From Acorus gramineus (Eukaryota; Streptophyta; Magnoliopsida; Acorales; Acoraceae), in contig JAUJYN010000022.1 in NCBI GenBank assembly GCA_030737835.1, positions 1,766,712-1,830,711 on the forward strand: a DNA stretch of 64,000 bases, given 5' to 3'. Numbering within the stretch: position 1 is the first letter of the stretch; each line of letters opens with the position of its first letter. Under the pieces are notes generated by a model. That model did no database searches. It worked only from the letters and a program-made list of their open reading frames with translations, and was not told the DNA's origin. Below are positions 10,940-21,464 of the stretch, in pieces. The position numbers and the translations under genes are program-made.

Positions 10940-11175
10940 AAACCCAATAAAACTTTTGAGATCCACGAAGGCATCCGGCGCATTCGTCAACCCCGACGGC
11001 AGTACTTAAAACTCGTAGTGCCTGAACGGTCACGAAAGGCCATCTACGGGATGTCCAACTCTCGGATCTCCAGCTTGTGGTACCCTTGTGCGAAGATCGA
11101 TCTAACAGCAGACACTCGCTCTCAGAGCTGGTCAAATAGATCATCGATTCGCGGCAAAGGTAATTGATCTTCTAC
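10940..11175 (-). pseudogene. Degenerate reverse transcriptase palm fragment, element B
   Basis: On the minus strand a stretch reading IDDLFDQL, then YHKLEIRE and later NAPDAF-like is recognisable as the RT palm, with stops and shifts throughout. The YxDD active-site segment is not seen. The sequence between this and the thumb fragment (11180-11788) shows no recognisable pol domain. Confidence 0.5.
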
Positions 11176-11788
11176 CTCCACGGGGAGATCAAAACAACAC
11201 CATGAACAATTAAGTTCGGATTCTGCTCCTCGAGCATGGCTGGCGCTCATGATAACACTTACACACTAGGTAAGCCGCTCAACCGCACTCAATCCACAAG
11301 ACACGCATTAAGGGGTCGTCGAACCTCGACAATGCCTATGCGACGTCATCTATCTGATAGGCGGTTGAGTCCCATCACGAACGCTAGCATCGCGTCTCCT
11401 TATTCGCGACCAATGTGGGGCAACGCGACAGTATCCACAACTGTGCTTACATGCCGCCAGAGATAGGCCGCTCATCACAACCATTGGAACTCCGGCATCC
11501 TGCACTCCATGGGCAGATTCATCACGGGGAGTCCACGCTCTCGTCATCATTTAGCAGCACTCTCCCGGTGTGGCCTCTACCTGGTAGCCTCCCAAGCCCG
11601 CTATCTCTGCCATATGGGCGCACCACAAGCATAGGATCTGGGAGCACCTCACAGGGCTCTGGCCTCAACCGGGCAGCTACAACACACAATGATTTATCGA
11701 AGCGACTCCAGATGCCACTATGGAACCCTGTCCACTAGCGATCGCCCACTGAGCTGCAATAGGACGCACCCAATCCCGATCGAACGCA

Positions 11789-12085
11789 TCACCACACCCA
11801 ACCGCGATGCATCGGAGCAAACTGCGAACCCACCCCTCCCAGATGGAAGGTGAGAACTGGCGCTGAGGTGAGCCTTCGCTTAAACTCCAGGAAGCTCTCC
11901 TCGCAAGACGGGGACCATTCGAACCGGACATCCTTCCGAGCGAGGCGGTTAAGAGGTACAGCTATCTTCGAGAAACCCTCGACAAGCCTCCTGTAATAAC
12001 CCGCCAAGCCCAGGAAGCTCCAAATCTCTGCGGGGTTCGACGGTCGATGCCAATTTAACACGGCGAGCATCTTATCCGGGTCCAC
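11789..12085 (-). pseudogene. RT thumb / RNase H start fragment, element B
   Basis: Open for 98 codons with the typical Ty3/gypsy segment [31 protein letters not shown] and [11 protein letters not shown]. It corresponds to the end of RT and the linker to RNase H. It breaks where RNase H should begin. On the minus strand it lies upstream of the palm fragment, i.e. in the wrong order for pol, so the element is rearranged. Confidence 0.75.
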
Positions 12086-12179
12086 AGATATGCCCTTGCC
12101 AGAAAATCACGTGGCCCAGAAAGGCCATACTCTCCAACCAAAACTCGCACTTAATCCACCATCAATTTGATGCTTCTAA

Positions 12180-12870
12180 GGTAGTCCTTGACTGGGAAAA
12201 GAAACCTTGGCAGGGCACCATGAGGTCCCGATATAGGATACCCCGACAACCAAACAAGGAACACGGAGTACCCTAGCCCGGGTCTCAACGCTGACCCTGC
12301 AAGGCCCCTCATCCAGAGTAGGAAGTCTGGAAGAAGACATCACCCTTAAAGAACACTACTAACCCCACTGGATCATCTACATCTAGATAATCACCCATCG
12401 ATATCCTTCAACATTCAACACAAGACCGGACCCAACATCCTTGGGAATGGTCGAACAACAATTGGGTCACGAGGCGACGCGTCTTCGCCTCATCCACACC
12501 CTCACTCCCGAAAGGAGACATATTGGGACTTTGGGAGAGACTTAGACTGCTCTTCACCCCTGGTCCACCGGTAGCCTCTCCTCCACACCGTGGGCCGCCT
12601 GGTCCGCTCCCACAATTCAGCACAGTCCGAACCCAAATCAGGAGGTGCCTACTGATGGGAGCCCTCTGTCAGGAAGGCCTGTCTAACGCTGAGGAGTCCC
12701 TACATCGGATCCAACGAAGGGGGAGAACGATTCCACGCTCGCGACATCATTCATTAATCCTCTTCCGGGTAGCCTCTACCTGGCATACTCCCACGATCAG
12801 TACCCCTCCGACTGCATCGGTGGTACCTACGGATGGGAGCCTTCTGCCAGGACGGCTACAACCCGGCCTC
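12180..12870 (-). repeat. LTR-like modules inside the internal region of element B
   Basis: Sequence that elsewhere belongs to the U5 half of the LTR occurs here between gag and pol. It includes GGACATCCCGACAACC-like, ACACGGAGTACCCTAGCCC, CTCATCCACACCCTCACTCC, TTGGGACTTTGGGAGAG and GGAGGTGCCTACTGATGG. The orientation matches the element. The same insertion exists in C (50740-51690) and D (44780-45740), so it belongs to the family. Confidence 0.7.
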
Positions 12871-12876
12871 CACAAC

Positions 12877-13283
12877 TCAACCAACCACTCTCGATACTTG
12901 CGATGCATCCTCCAGCTCCACATCCCTCTCCAGGGGACCCTGGACTCTCACCGCTGGAATCTCCACGGGAATTGGGGGTACTTCGGGTACCACAGGCGGA
13001 TCTGCCATCAAGGGGACCTGTGGAACTGCATCACGGGCCGCCCGCAGCTCCTGAGTCTCCCGTGCCTGCTCTGCCAACATTCTAGTCTGGCCTCCAGTGC
13101 CTTGGTCTGAGTCTCCACCAAATCCGCTATCCGAGCGAACGCACGTTTCCATGCGGGAGGCTCCTGCGCCGATCCTGGCCTCACAGCCGTGGACTCTCCA
13201 GTAGCATCCTCGCCTCTGAGAGGTCTGGAAACCTCCAAAGGTCGAGAGGGACCATGTCCGCGCTGTCCTCCACGAGGAGGCAT
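12877..13283 (-). pseudogene. Gag N-terminal remnant, element B
   Basis: Starts at ATG 13283 (MPPRGGQRGHGPSRPLEV..), collinear with gag of C and D. A frame change near 13100 moves it to a second frame (EQARETQELRAARDAV.., VPEVPPIPV). It then stops before the retrotransposon-gag domain and zinc knuckle, both of which are missing. The acceptor-like TTTTCTTAG (13301-13293) lies just upstream of the ATG. Confidence 0.75.
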
Positions 13284-13379
13284 ATCAGCAACCTAAGAAA
13301 ACCAGACACTAGGATCAGAATACTCATATAGAAATCCTAGGACTCATCTCTACGAAAAAGAAGACCATTGGCTCTGACA

Positions 13380-13398
13380 GGACCAGGCTCTGATACCA
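13380..13398 (-). other. Primer-binding site (initiator Met tRNA), element B
   Basis: The minus strand reads TGGTATCAGAGCCTGGTCC, five bases inside the 5' LTR end. It is complementary to the 3' end of plant initiator methionine tRNA, the primer used by most chromoviruses for minus-strand DNA synthesis. Confidence 0.9.
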
Positions 13399-13403
13399 AC
13401 TTT

Positions 13404-16400
13404 TGTCACGCCCCGGGCGTCCCCGGGACGCGGCAAGTGTATATATGATATCAGTATAAACAGGAGTTCAATAACATACTCACACAACAGCTAAAATGAC
13501 AACACAAACAACAAAGCAGGGCTGACATGATATATACACCAAAAGCGGAAGCTAAAAGACTGAATCTGTAATCCAAAAACATATTACAGACTCGATACAT
13601 AATCAACTGTCCTGTGAGAGCCAATATATACAATGACATCCAAATACAATACAAACGCGTGCCCAAGCACGGAATATAATACATACAATCACAAGGGATG
13701 CTGATAGCCTCTGATACTCGCGGGACGTGGCGCTACTCCGCTACTGATGAAGTCCCTCGGGGAGCTCTTCCTTCAGTTCCGACTCAGATGACTCTGGAGA
13801 AATAATATTATGCGAGGGGTGAGCCACACGCTCAGTGAACAGCACAACCCATGCATCACAATATATATTAACCACCAGATCTTAATAATCCACAATCCCA
13901 TTATTAAAAGCCACAAAATGGCAACAGCTATACAATCCAGTGGGTCGCTATCGCCAACCCACTACACCCTCACCCTCACCCCTCAATAGGTGACATAGGA
14001 TATTGGGACTAACTACACAAATCCAGCGGGTCGCTATCGCCAACCCACTACACCCTCACCCTCACCCTCACCCCTCAATAGGTGACATAGGATATTGGGA
14101 CTTAGCAGGCTGATAATCATCCTTACACAATCCTGTGGGTCGTCACATCGCCGACCCACCACCACCCTCACCCTCACCCCTCAACAGGTGACATAGGCTC
14201 TTGGGACTGACTAGGCTGTTGGTCACCTTGGTCCACCGATAGTCTCTCCCCACTCCGTAGGCCGTTTGGCCACTCCCACATTCAGCACAGTCCGTCCCAA
14301 ATCAGGAGGTGCCTACTGATGGGAGCCCCTGCACGGGACGACCTTTCTAACGCTGAGGCAGTCTCTACACGGATCCAACGAAGGGAACAGAACAGCCTAT
14401 CCATCGCATATGATCCACTCGGATCCGCTGACAACACATCTCTACAACTCTAATGTCTTGAATTCTTCATAATTCCTCCAGCGCGCATAACCAAGATGCG
14501 GGGAAATACATAAGGTAGCAATGAGGAAAAGAAACCTTGGGAGGACAACCTGAGGTCCCGATATAGGACATCCCGCCAACCAAACAAGGAACACGGAGTA
14601 CCCTAGCCCGGGTCTCAATGTTGACCTCGCAAGGCCCCCTTAATATTCCTCAAGGCATGCTAAAAATATCTTAAGTTTGCATTTAATTTAATCAATTAAA
14701 CTAGTAGGACGCATGCATAGGTCGAGGCTTCCTATCATATGAACAGGGTGACAGGATGCACGGCTCTTACACATATCCTATGGGTGCAAGTCCCTAACAT
14801 ACAAGTCTAGGGTGGCATGCATTCTACACACTAATCATGCTTGCACAAATTACATATTAATCAGTTAATATTAACTATGGTGCCCCAGGGGAGGACGGTA
14901 TACGCCCAAGTGCATATAGCGCCTCCCAACTGGGTTGGGTTGTCCCACTCACTCTTAACCAGGTCGTCGCGTGACCGTCTGTCAAGATCTGCAAAATAGA
15001 AAAATCAACTAGGTGAGTAAAATACACAAATACAACTAAAAATACACTAAAAATACACAATACTCGGGCAAACGTACATACGGCCCGTACGCACGCGAGC
15101 CCGAGCACCCCAACTCATTCCCGAACCCCCGGGCAGCCGCACGCACGGCCACCCGCACGCGCACGCACGAATGCGCACGCACGCACGCACGCCGGCACCA
15201 TCGGCGCACTGCCGCGCGCCTGCCCGCGCGCCCCGACGCACTCCCGCATGCACGCTCGCGCGCGTCAGCCCAGCGTGCCCCCGCGCGCACTGCGCGCACG
15301 CCCCAGTACGCGTACGCACTGGTCCCCAGCTCCGCGCCCAGGCGCATGCCCAGGCGCCCTACCCCGCACCCAGGCGCAGTGCCCAGGTGCCCTGCCTCGC
15401 GCGCGCACGCTTGCGCGCGCCCGCGCGCACTCCCCCGCACACCCCCGCTCGCGCCAGCACCCGCGCGTACCTGCGCGACCACTCCGCGCACACCCGCTCG
15501 CATGCACCCGTGCGCGACTGTGCGCCCGACTGCACCCGCCAGCGCTCGCCTGCGCCCGCGCTGCGCGCAGACCGCGCCCAGCGCGCGCCCAAGCCCTCTT
15601 AACCCCTTTTTCACCCCTTTCAACCTCTCACACACACCCAAACACCCCTACCTAGCATGCATGACTTTCCCACAACCCCTTAAGCCAAGAAAACCAAGAA
15701 AAAAGGAGGGGAGGAGCTCACCTTGGGAGGGAAAAGAAAGGGAGAGGTTCGGGGGCCCTTCGCGCACCGAAACGCCGCCACCGGAACCACCACCTCCACT
15801 CAGCCTCCTCAGCCTCCTCTTCAGCCCTCTATGGCAGCAAAAACAGGGGGGGGGGAGATCATGCAAAGAGAGCTTGATATAGAGGGGAGAACAACAACAC
15901 AACAACACAAAGACAAAGATCCACCACCACTAGCACCTCCACCCTCTCCATCTCTTTGAAGCATAAACCCAAACACATGGGGTGCAAAAGAAAGAGAGGA
16001 GAGGGACCAGAAATGCTGGTCGACGTGCACATTGGGAGGGGAAGAGAGAGAGAGGAGATATTTATCAAAATATCTAAGGGGGAATTACTAAGTCGCCCTC
16101 CGACTAGAAATTCTGCGCAAGCTTCACTGGAACAGCCATAACTTCCCCGATACAGCTCCGAATTGCTTGATTCTAAGACCGATGGAAAGCTAAGAAGATT
16201 ATCTACAACTTTCATGTTTATGCCATGATCAAATAATCTCTCCAGCTAATCCAAAATTAGAGCCGAACATGGAACAGGGCTGCTGCCAGAATTTCCATCC
16301 CCGGGGTATACTTGGAAAAATACCCATAACTTTTACTACAAGAATCCAGTTGATCTAATTCCACTTCTGTGCGAAAGCTAACTCAAAACTGGACATCTCA

Positions 16401-16543
16401 TAATAAAATCATAATTAAACCTCTTCATCTTGGATTTTAACAAAATCAAATCCAAACACCAAATCAGGAATACATAACTTAGGAAAAAAAAATTATGTAC
16501 CCAAATCTTCAAACAGAGCGCTCCAAATGACACAGACACAACA
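13404..16543 (-). mobile_element. Element B 5' LTR (3140 bp)
   Basis: Collinear with the 3' LTR at 5938-9069, with small indels only. It contains the C-rich CCCTCA arrays (13970-14180), the GC-rich core (15080-15600), the micro-exon 14988-14953 and an LTR donor 1 at 15721/15720 (AAG|GTGAGC). A TATA-like ATAAATA stretch on the minus strand lies near 16060-16070. After the tip comes GAACG, the duplication copy. Confidence 0.9.
14953..14988 (-). other. Predicted 36-nt LTR micro-exon, element B
   Basis: Minus strand: TTTTGCAG acceptor, 36 nt, then GTGAGTGGG donor. The sequence differs from other LTR copies while the length and both splice signals are kept. No transcript evidence is available. 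Confidence 0.5.
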
Positions 16544-16548
16544 GAACG

Positions 16549-17903
16549 CGGTGGAGAAGCTTGAGAGGGTCGTCGGTGAGAGAGAGAGGTTAAACAGTTT
16601 CGCAAGGATCACCGAAGAGGAAAGAAATCGTCGCAAACAAGAGGGATTCGAGGGGGGGGGGAAGATTTTGGGGGATCTGAATTCGTGGGCGGGAGTTTAG
16701 GCGTCAAGGGTAATATGGGTAGGGAAATGTGAGGTGGCAAGGGTGAGGGGTATTAAAAAAATTAAACAGTTCTGTAGGGGTACAGAAAAAATTCTGAGAA
16801 GTCAGGGGCTATGGAAAAAATAAGCCGTTCGGTCTAGGGGTATTTCGACAATTCCCCCTAGTTTATTTGGTCCCCAGGCCATCATAACAGTTGTAAATCA
16901 ACTCTATATGTGTGATTTAATTTTCACTTAAAAAGATATATTCTACAGAACTGCGTTACATCACAACACAGCTAACCATGGGGATTTCAAAATTTCAAAA
17001 ATTCTTTTATGCCAACAAATTAAGTACAAAGTAGTTTTATTTTTTGTTTATTTTCTTTTTTGGGGGCGAGGAGACTAAGGCAATTTACATCAGTAAGCAT
17101 AGCACATGCACAAAGGACCACCAAAAACTCAGCCTGCAACAACTGTATACATAGATCAAAAGAGGAAAAGAAAGGACCCAATAACCTGCGCACTTCAGTG
17201 GATTGAATTGAATTGTTGGTTATTGGAGGCATATTAACAGAGATATTAAGAGCATGCGAAAGGTGTTGTATAATTGGAATTTTATTTCACACAATATTAT
17301 TTATTAATTATAATGAATGAAGTATAATACATTATATTTAAATGTTTTCTGAAGGCTTGATTTAATTTAGAAGGTAATATAATCTTGGTAGAAGCACTGA
17401 TTGTACCAGGATTATATTGCCGATTTAGACCGGGTGACGCTTTAATTAATTTTATTTTAATCCTAATAATTGGAGACCACTTCTTTTTACTTAATTTTTT
17501 AACTGATGTATATAAGGTATACAGAAAAAAAGCCTATTTCAATGATCGATTTGTAAATATTCAGATGTAGAAATATCTTTAAAAAATACAACTAAGTCTA
17601 TGTCACTTGAAAGCACCATATGAAATTACGCGAAATAGTTTCACCAATTGAACCAGAGATTTGGCATATCGATCTTATGATTAGTTTTATTGATTTGGCA
17701 TACCAAATGAAAAAATCCCATGAAGACCCCAAACAAAACCAAAATCTCTCCTGACTATTTGTCTCTCTACTCTCCTCTACTCTCTGAAAAGAAAATCACC
17801 CCTCCGAGACCCTCTACGACCCCAGCGAGCCCAAGCGACCACTCATGATGACCCCCTGTCGACTACATTCGGCCCCGGCGACCATCAGCAACCCCGATTC
17901 AGG

Positions 17904-17906
<3 letters not shown>
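16549..17906. other. Unique flanking sequence, no gene recognised
   Basis: The original upstream flank of the mobile-domain-like gene, separated from it by element B. It is moderately AT-rich with G-runs (16650-16680). Reading frames are short and none resembles a known protein. The segment 17750-17900 is pyrimidine-rich and could be a leader of an unidentified plus-strand gene, with ATG ATG at 17846, but nothing supports it further. Confidence 0.4.

Positions 17907-17945
<39 letters not shown>
17907..17945. repeat. CT microsatellite
   Basis: About 39 bp of CT repeats with one TTT break, followed by an AT-rich stretch with repeated AGGGTTTGTGATG motifs (17955-18070). Such CT tracts are common in plant leaders and introns. 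Confidence 0.9.
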
Positions 17946-18203
17946 ATTTAGATTTTTATCTAGGCTTTGTGATGATTAGGGCTTTATCATCCAGGGTTTG
18001 TGATGATTGATGGTTTTTCATTTAGGGTTTGTGATGTTTGGGGTTTTGTCATCTAGAGTTTGTGATGTTGGTGGGTTTTTTTTGGTTGTTGATACAGAGT
18101 CTTCAAAGGCTATATTATCTTTTTTAAGCTTTCTAACCGTGAAGAATGGGAAAAAAATTTGCATACCCATTATTATTGAAGATATTTAATGAATAATTTT
18201 TTC

Positions 18204-19503
18204 TAGGCCCCAACATCAGAGGCCCCATCACAGGCCCCATAAGGTGGCATATGTCCAATACCTATTATACCCATGTGTGATTATTTAGTTTTTTTGTTAA
18301 CTGATCCCACAAAATGAGGAGACAATTATGTTTTACTTTTTTTCCATAATCCACCTCTTGCAAACCTTCACTGATCATCCTCTCCACTTCTCCCAGATAA
18401 TTCATAGTTTTAGTCACCCTTCTTTGAAGGATTCTCACACCTTGCCTAATCACAAAGACAATCAGATTAAGTTTGTGAACATTTTGATGTGCTGTCGCAA
18501 AAGAAATCAATGTTAACACAATGTGCATCTCCTCTGTAAAGTCAATTTTGAAATGTTGACACTGAGCTACGCCTATCCCTATAGGCGGTGATCAGATCAA
18601 CATAGAAAGGAGGAGATGACAATGGTGGAGGATGTTGCAAAGCGTTTCAAAATCCTCTGTTTCTTTGTTCTACTGTTTCTAAGGTTAGTTACATTTAATT
18701 TATTTATGGTTGGTATGATGTTAATGTTATAGTTCTGAAATGTAATATTCATTCGTGTATTGTATTTCTTTCAATGCAAATAGTAATTTATATTTGTTAT
18801 ATTTATTAATGTAACAGTCAAGTACATATATTTGTTAAATGTAGCACACAACAAAAAAAGTGTTTGACATTTTCCTTAAAATGTAACTGACTATTGAAAA
18901 TAAAATCTTTTTCTAAATTGTTTAAACATTGCATGGAGTGTAAAATATTTAGGTAAATGTAACTGTTTGTTACATTTAGGTAAATATTACAATTTTTATG
19001 TAAATATAACAAATCATTGTGAGAGATGTAAATATTTAAGAAATGTATTTGTTGTAACTGCTTCATATAGTAACTATATGTGTTTTTTATTTAAATTTGA
19101 ATACAATAAATACCTGACTTTTTTAATGTTCAGTTAATAACATTCTTTTAAAAAAAAATTAATGTATATAATAAGAATGTAAGGTTGAAAAACAAATCTA
19201 GGCCATTTGAAGAATTTTGATGAAAACAATTTAGGGAACTTTTGGTGCAATGTAGGTTCAATTGTAATTTAGGTAAAAATTTCAAAATTCAAAATTTAAA
19301 ATAGATAAATGGATTTCAAGATTCACATGGAAGAGTCATAACCGAATAGAGAAAATGGGGGGATTTGGGTTAATGGGACATATTTTTAATGAATGACAGA
19401 TTTGTATTTTGCTATTTTACCATTTTTGAAAAGTTAACAAGCCAACCAATAAGGTGATGACACCTTATGGAGCTTGTGATTGGGGGTTATTTTTTGGAGC
19501 CTA
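18204..19503. mobile_element. Non-autonomous DNA transposon with ~45-bp inverted repeats
   Basis: The left end GGCCCCAACATCAGAGGCCC and the right end (read inward on minus) GGCTCCAAAAAATAACCC continue as imperfect inverted repeats of about 45 bp, both reaching CCATAAGGTG. Both ends are flanked by TA (18204-18205 and 19502-19503), consistent with a TA target site as in Tc1/mariner-type elements. PIF/Harbinger-like (three-base site) is less likely because the third base does not match. The 1.3-kb interior is AT-rich without a transposase. A 7-bp stem hairpin (CGCCTAT/ATAGGCG) occurs at about 18571-18589. Confidence 0.6.
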
Positions 19504-19879
19504 GGTATCACCACTGTTGTCTACTATGCATTTACTTTTTGGATTGATTGTATTGGACTATTATTGCTTTGGGCAATGGAGGTTTTTTATTTTAGGGTTT
19601 CATTGTTGAGTTGTGGACATGCTTAAATCTGTGTTATGAGCATATTGTTTTTTGTTATATGCTTGAGTAAAGTTATGGATTTGAATGAAGATTATGTGGA
19701 TGCATTTAAGATATGTTACTGCTTTTGATACTTTTATTGATGTAATTTTGGATTTGAGGCTTATGGTTTTTGATGATTTGGGTTTTTTCACTTTAGGGTT
19801 TCTATGAATCTATAGTTCGTGTGATTTTTATTTATGGGTAGACGTGATTTTTTTCATTTTATGATTTTGGATCTCTTTG
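19504..19879. other. Short unique flank, nothing recognised
   Basis: AT-rich sequence with AGGGTTTC motifs resembling the segment at 17955-18070 on the other side of the DNA transposon. The two parts probably formed one continuous non-coding stretch before that insertion. Confidence 0.4.
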
Positions 19880-20299
19880 TGTCACGCCCCAGGCGTCCCC
19901 GAGACGTGGCAGGTATATATAATATCAGCAGTCTATACAGGAGATCAATAAAATACTCTAAACAACATCGAAATGACAACACATACAATAAGGTGGCTGA
20001 CATAATATATACAAATAGCGGAAGCTTAAACGACTGAGTCTGTAATTCAAAGACATATTACAGACCCGATACATAATCAACTGTCCTGTGAGAGCCAATA
20101 TATATACAAATGACATCCAAATACAAGTATGTGCCCAAGAACGGATAACAATACATACAATCAAAAGGGGGATGCTGATGGTCTCTCACTCGCAGAACGT
20201 GACGCTGCTCCGCTACTGCTGATGTGCCTCGGGGAGCTCCTCCTTCAGATCCGACTCAGATATCACTAGAGAAAAATATATGCGAGGGGTGAGCCACAA
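19880..20299 (-). mobile_element. LTR fragment (3' part of a minus-strand LTR)
   Basis: Starts with TGTCACGCCCC and follows the other LTRs to GCGAGGGGTGAGCCACA, then leaves the family sequence at about 20299. The rest of the LTR is missing. The next sequence is the 5' region of the Tat/Ogre-like element, so the LTR was probably cut by that insertion or by a deletion. Confidence 0.75.
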
Positions 20300-20340
20300 C
20301 CCCTCAGTCTGACCCTCCTCTACTTTGCATTACAACACAT

Positions 20341-20505
20341 CCTTTACTGCTTTAAGCCGCACACATTGCGCACCCCTTTACTACTTTAAGCCGCACACAG
20401 CTGCACACCCCTTTACTGCTTTAAGCCACACACAGCTGCGCACCCCTTTACTACTTTAAGCCGCACACAGCTGTGCACCCCTTTATCACTTTATTTACTG
20501 CTTTG
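20341..20505. repeat. 35-bp tandem repeat (four copies plus partial)
   Basis: Units start at 20341, 20375, 20410, 20445 and 20480 with consensus CCTTTACTACTTTAAGCC followed by GCACACAGCTGCGCACC (34-35 bp). It lies just upstream of the Tat/Ogre-like gag start and is probably part of that element's leader. Confidence 0.85.
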
Positions 20506-20547
20506 AATATGCATTCATTCACACCTTGGCTTTCCCATATTCACACC

Positions 20548-21464
20548 ATGGAGGCCTACACCCAGGAGAAAATACTAGAGAAGAAGGACAACCAGAGAGA
20601 GCAAACCGCCCAATTCCTCAGCGACCTAGAGGAAAGGAGGGCTACCCTAGGATACCAATCGATCGAGGACATGTTCAATGACCTCACCGACTATCACCAG
20701 GCCAAGACCTTGAAGCAGGAAATTCCTGTTAAGACCCCCAAGGCTTGTCCCACCCCCAATACACTACCAACACCCGGCTTCTCGGTAAATCCGAGTCCAA
20801 GCCTCTTTTCCTTTGCCCCACCTTCCCCCGCGAATCCAATATTCCCAACCGCTTCTGCCCCGAGCCCTTACCAGGCTACCTCCAACCCGGGACCACTAAA
20901 CAGCCCTCCCAGGGGAGAAATGTTGGATGAAACCATCCAGAGAATTCTCTCCGAGACTGGCCCTTCCGCCCCCAAGCACATGTCTCTACACAACCTAAGA
21001 CAAATCTCGTCAGTCCACCTACCAGAGGGATTTAAAATCCCAAAATTTCACCGGTACAACGGTCGTGGAGACCCAGACGTTCATTTGACCACCTTTTATC
21101 TAGACGCCCAACCGTTTCTAGATAACCAACCTCTGCTAGTATTCCTCTTCCAAAAATCATTAGAAGGAGAAGCAATGCAATGGTTCTCCACCCTCCCTAT
21201 AGATCATTTGTCAAACTTCTCGGCTGTAAGCGAGATGTTTTTAGGCCGCTATGGTTATCAGATGATTAGGACAACCTCTATTTTAGACCTAACCATAGAA
21301 AGAATGAGGCCTAGGGAGGAATTTGAGCAGTACGTGTCCAGGTGGTGCACCCTCATCCACCGAACTGGCCTGCAATTAACGGAATGTCAAGAAATTGACA
21401 TGATGTTGCAAAGCCTGAGTCCAAAGCTCCGTACGAGCCTTTCGTATAGAGACTGTACCACGTA
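20548..21464 (+). pseudogene. Gag, N-terminal and core part (Tat/Ogre-like)
   Basis: Likely start at ATG 20548 (MEAYTQEKILEKK..); an earlier in-frame ATG at 20473 lies in the tandem repeat. It has a proline-rich middle, then the retrotransposon gag domain: IPKFHRYNGRGDPDVHL, SLEGEAMQWF, FLGRYGY, EFEQYVSRW. This pattern is typical of Tat/Ogre gag, not of the Tekay gag in elements C and D. It is interrupted after ..DCTT by a solo LTR and resumes at 24445. Confidence 0.82.

Larger units (their letters stand above)
5938..16543 (-). mobile_element. Element B: two-LTR Tekay-like chromovirus, rearranged
   Basis: A Ty3/gypsy element in minus orientation. It has a 3' LTR 5938-9069, PPT 9070-9085, internal region 9070-13403, PBS 13380-13398 and 5' LTR 13404-16543. 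The flanks GGACG (5933-5937) and GAACG (16544-16548) are a 5-bp duplication with one mismatch. The LTRs are collinear and highly alike, so the insertion is not ancient. The internal part is far from canonical. Gag is broken, LTR-like modules sit between gag and pol, the pol pieces are partly duplicated, and only one integrase stretch is readable. It cannot encode a complete polyprotein. Confidence 0.9.

Noticed and set aside
13451-13684. Recurrent 60-80-codon minus-strand frames near LTR 3' ends (also 757-951, 24809-25096, 55129-55524)
   Set aside because: They lie in non-coding U5 sequence and drift in frame between LTR copies.
17020-17232. 70-codon minus-strand open frame as a small gene
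   Set aside because: No start context, neighbours or recognisable motif; expected by chance in AT-rich sequence.
17846-17902. Possible first exon (ATG ATG .. CAG|GTTCC) of a plus-strand gene before the CT repeat
   Set aside because: Very short, weak donor, and no second exon recognised downstream.
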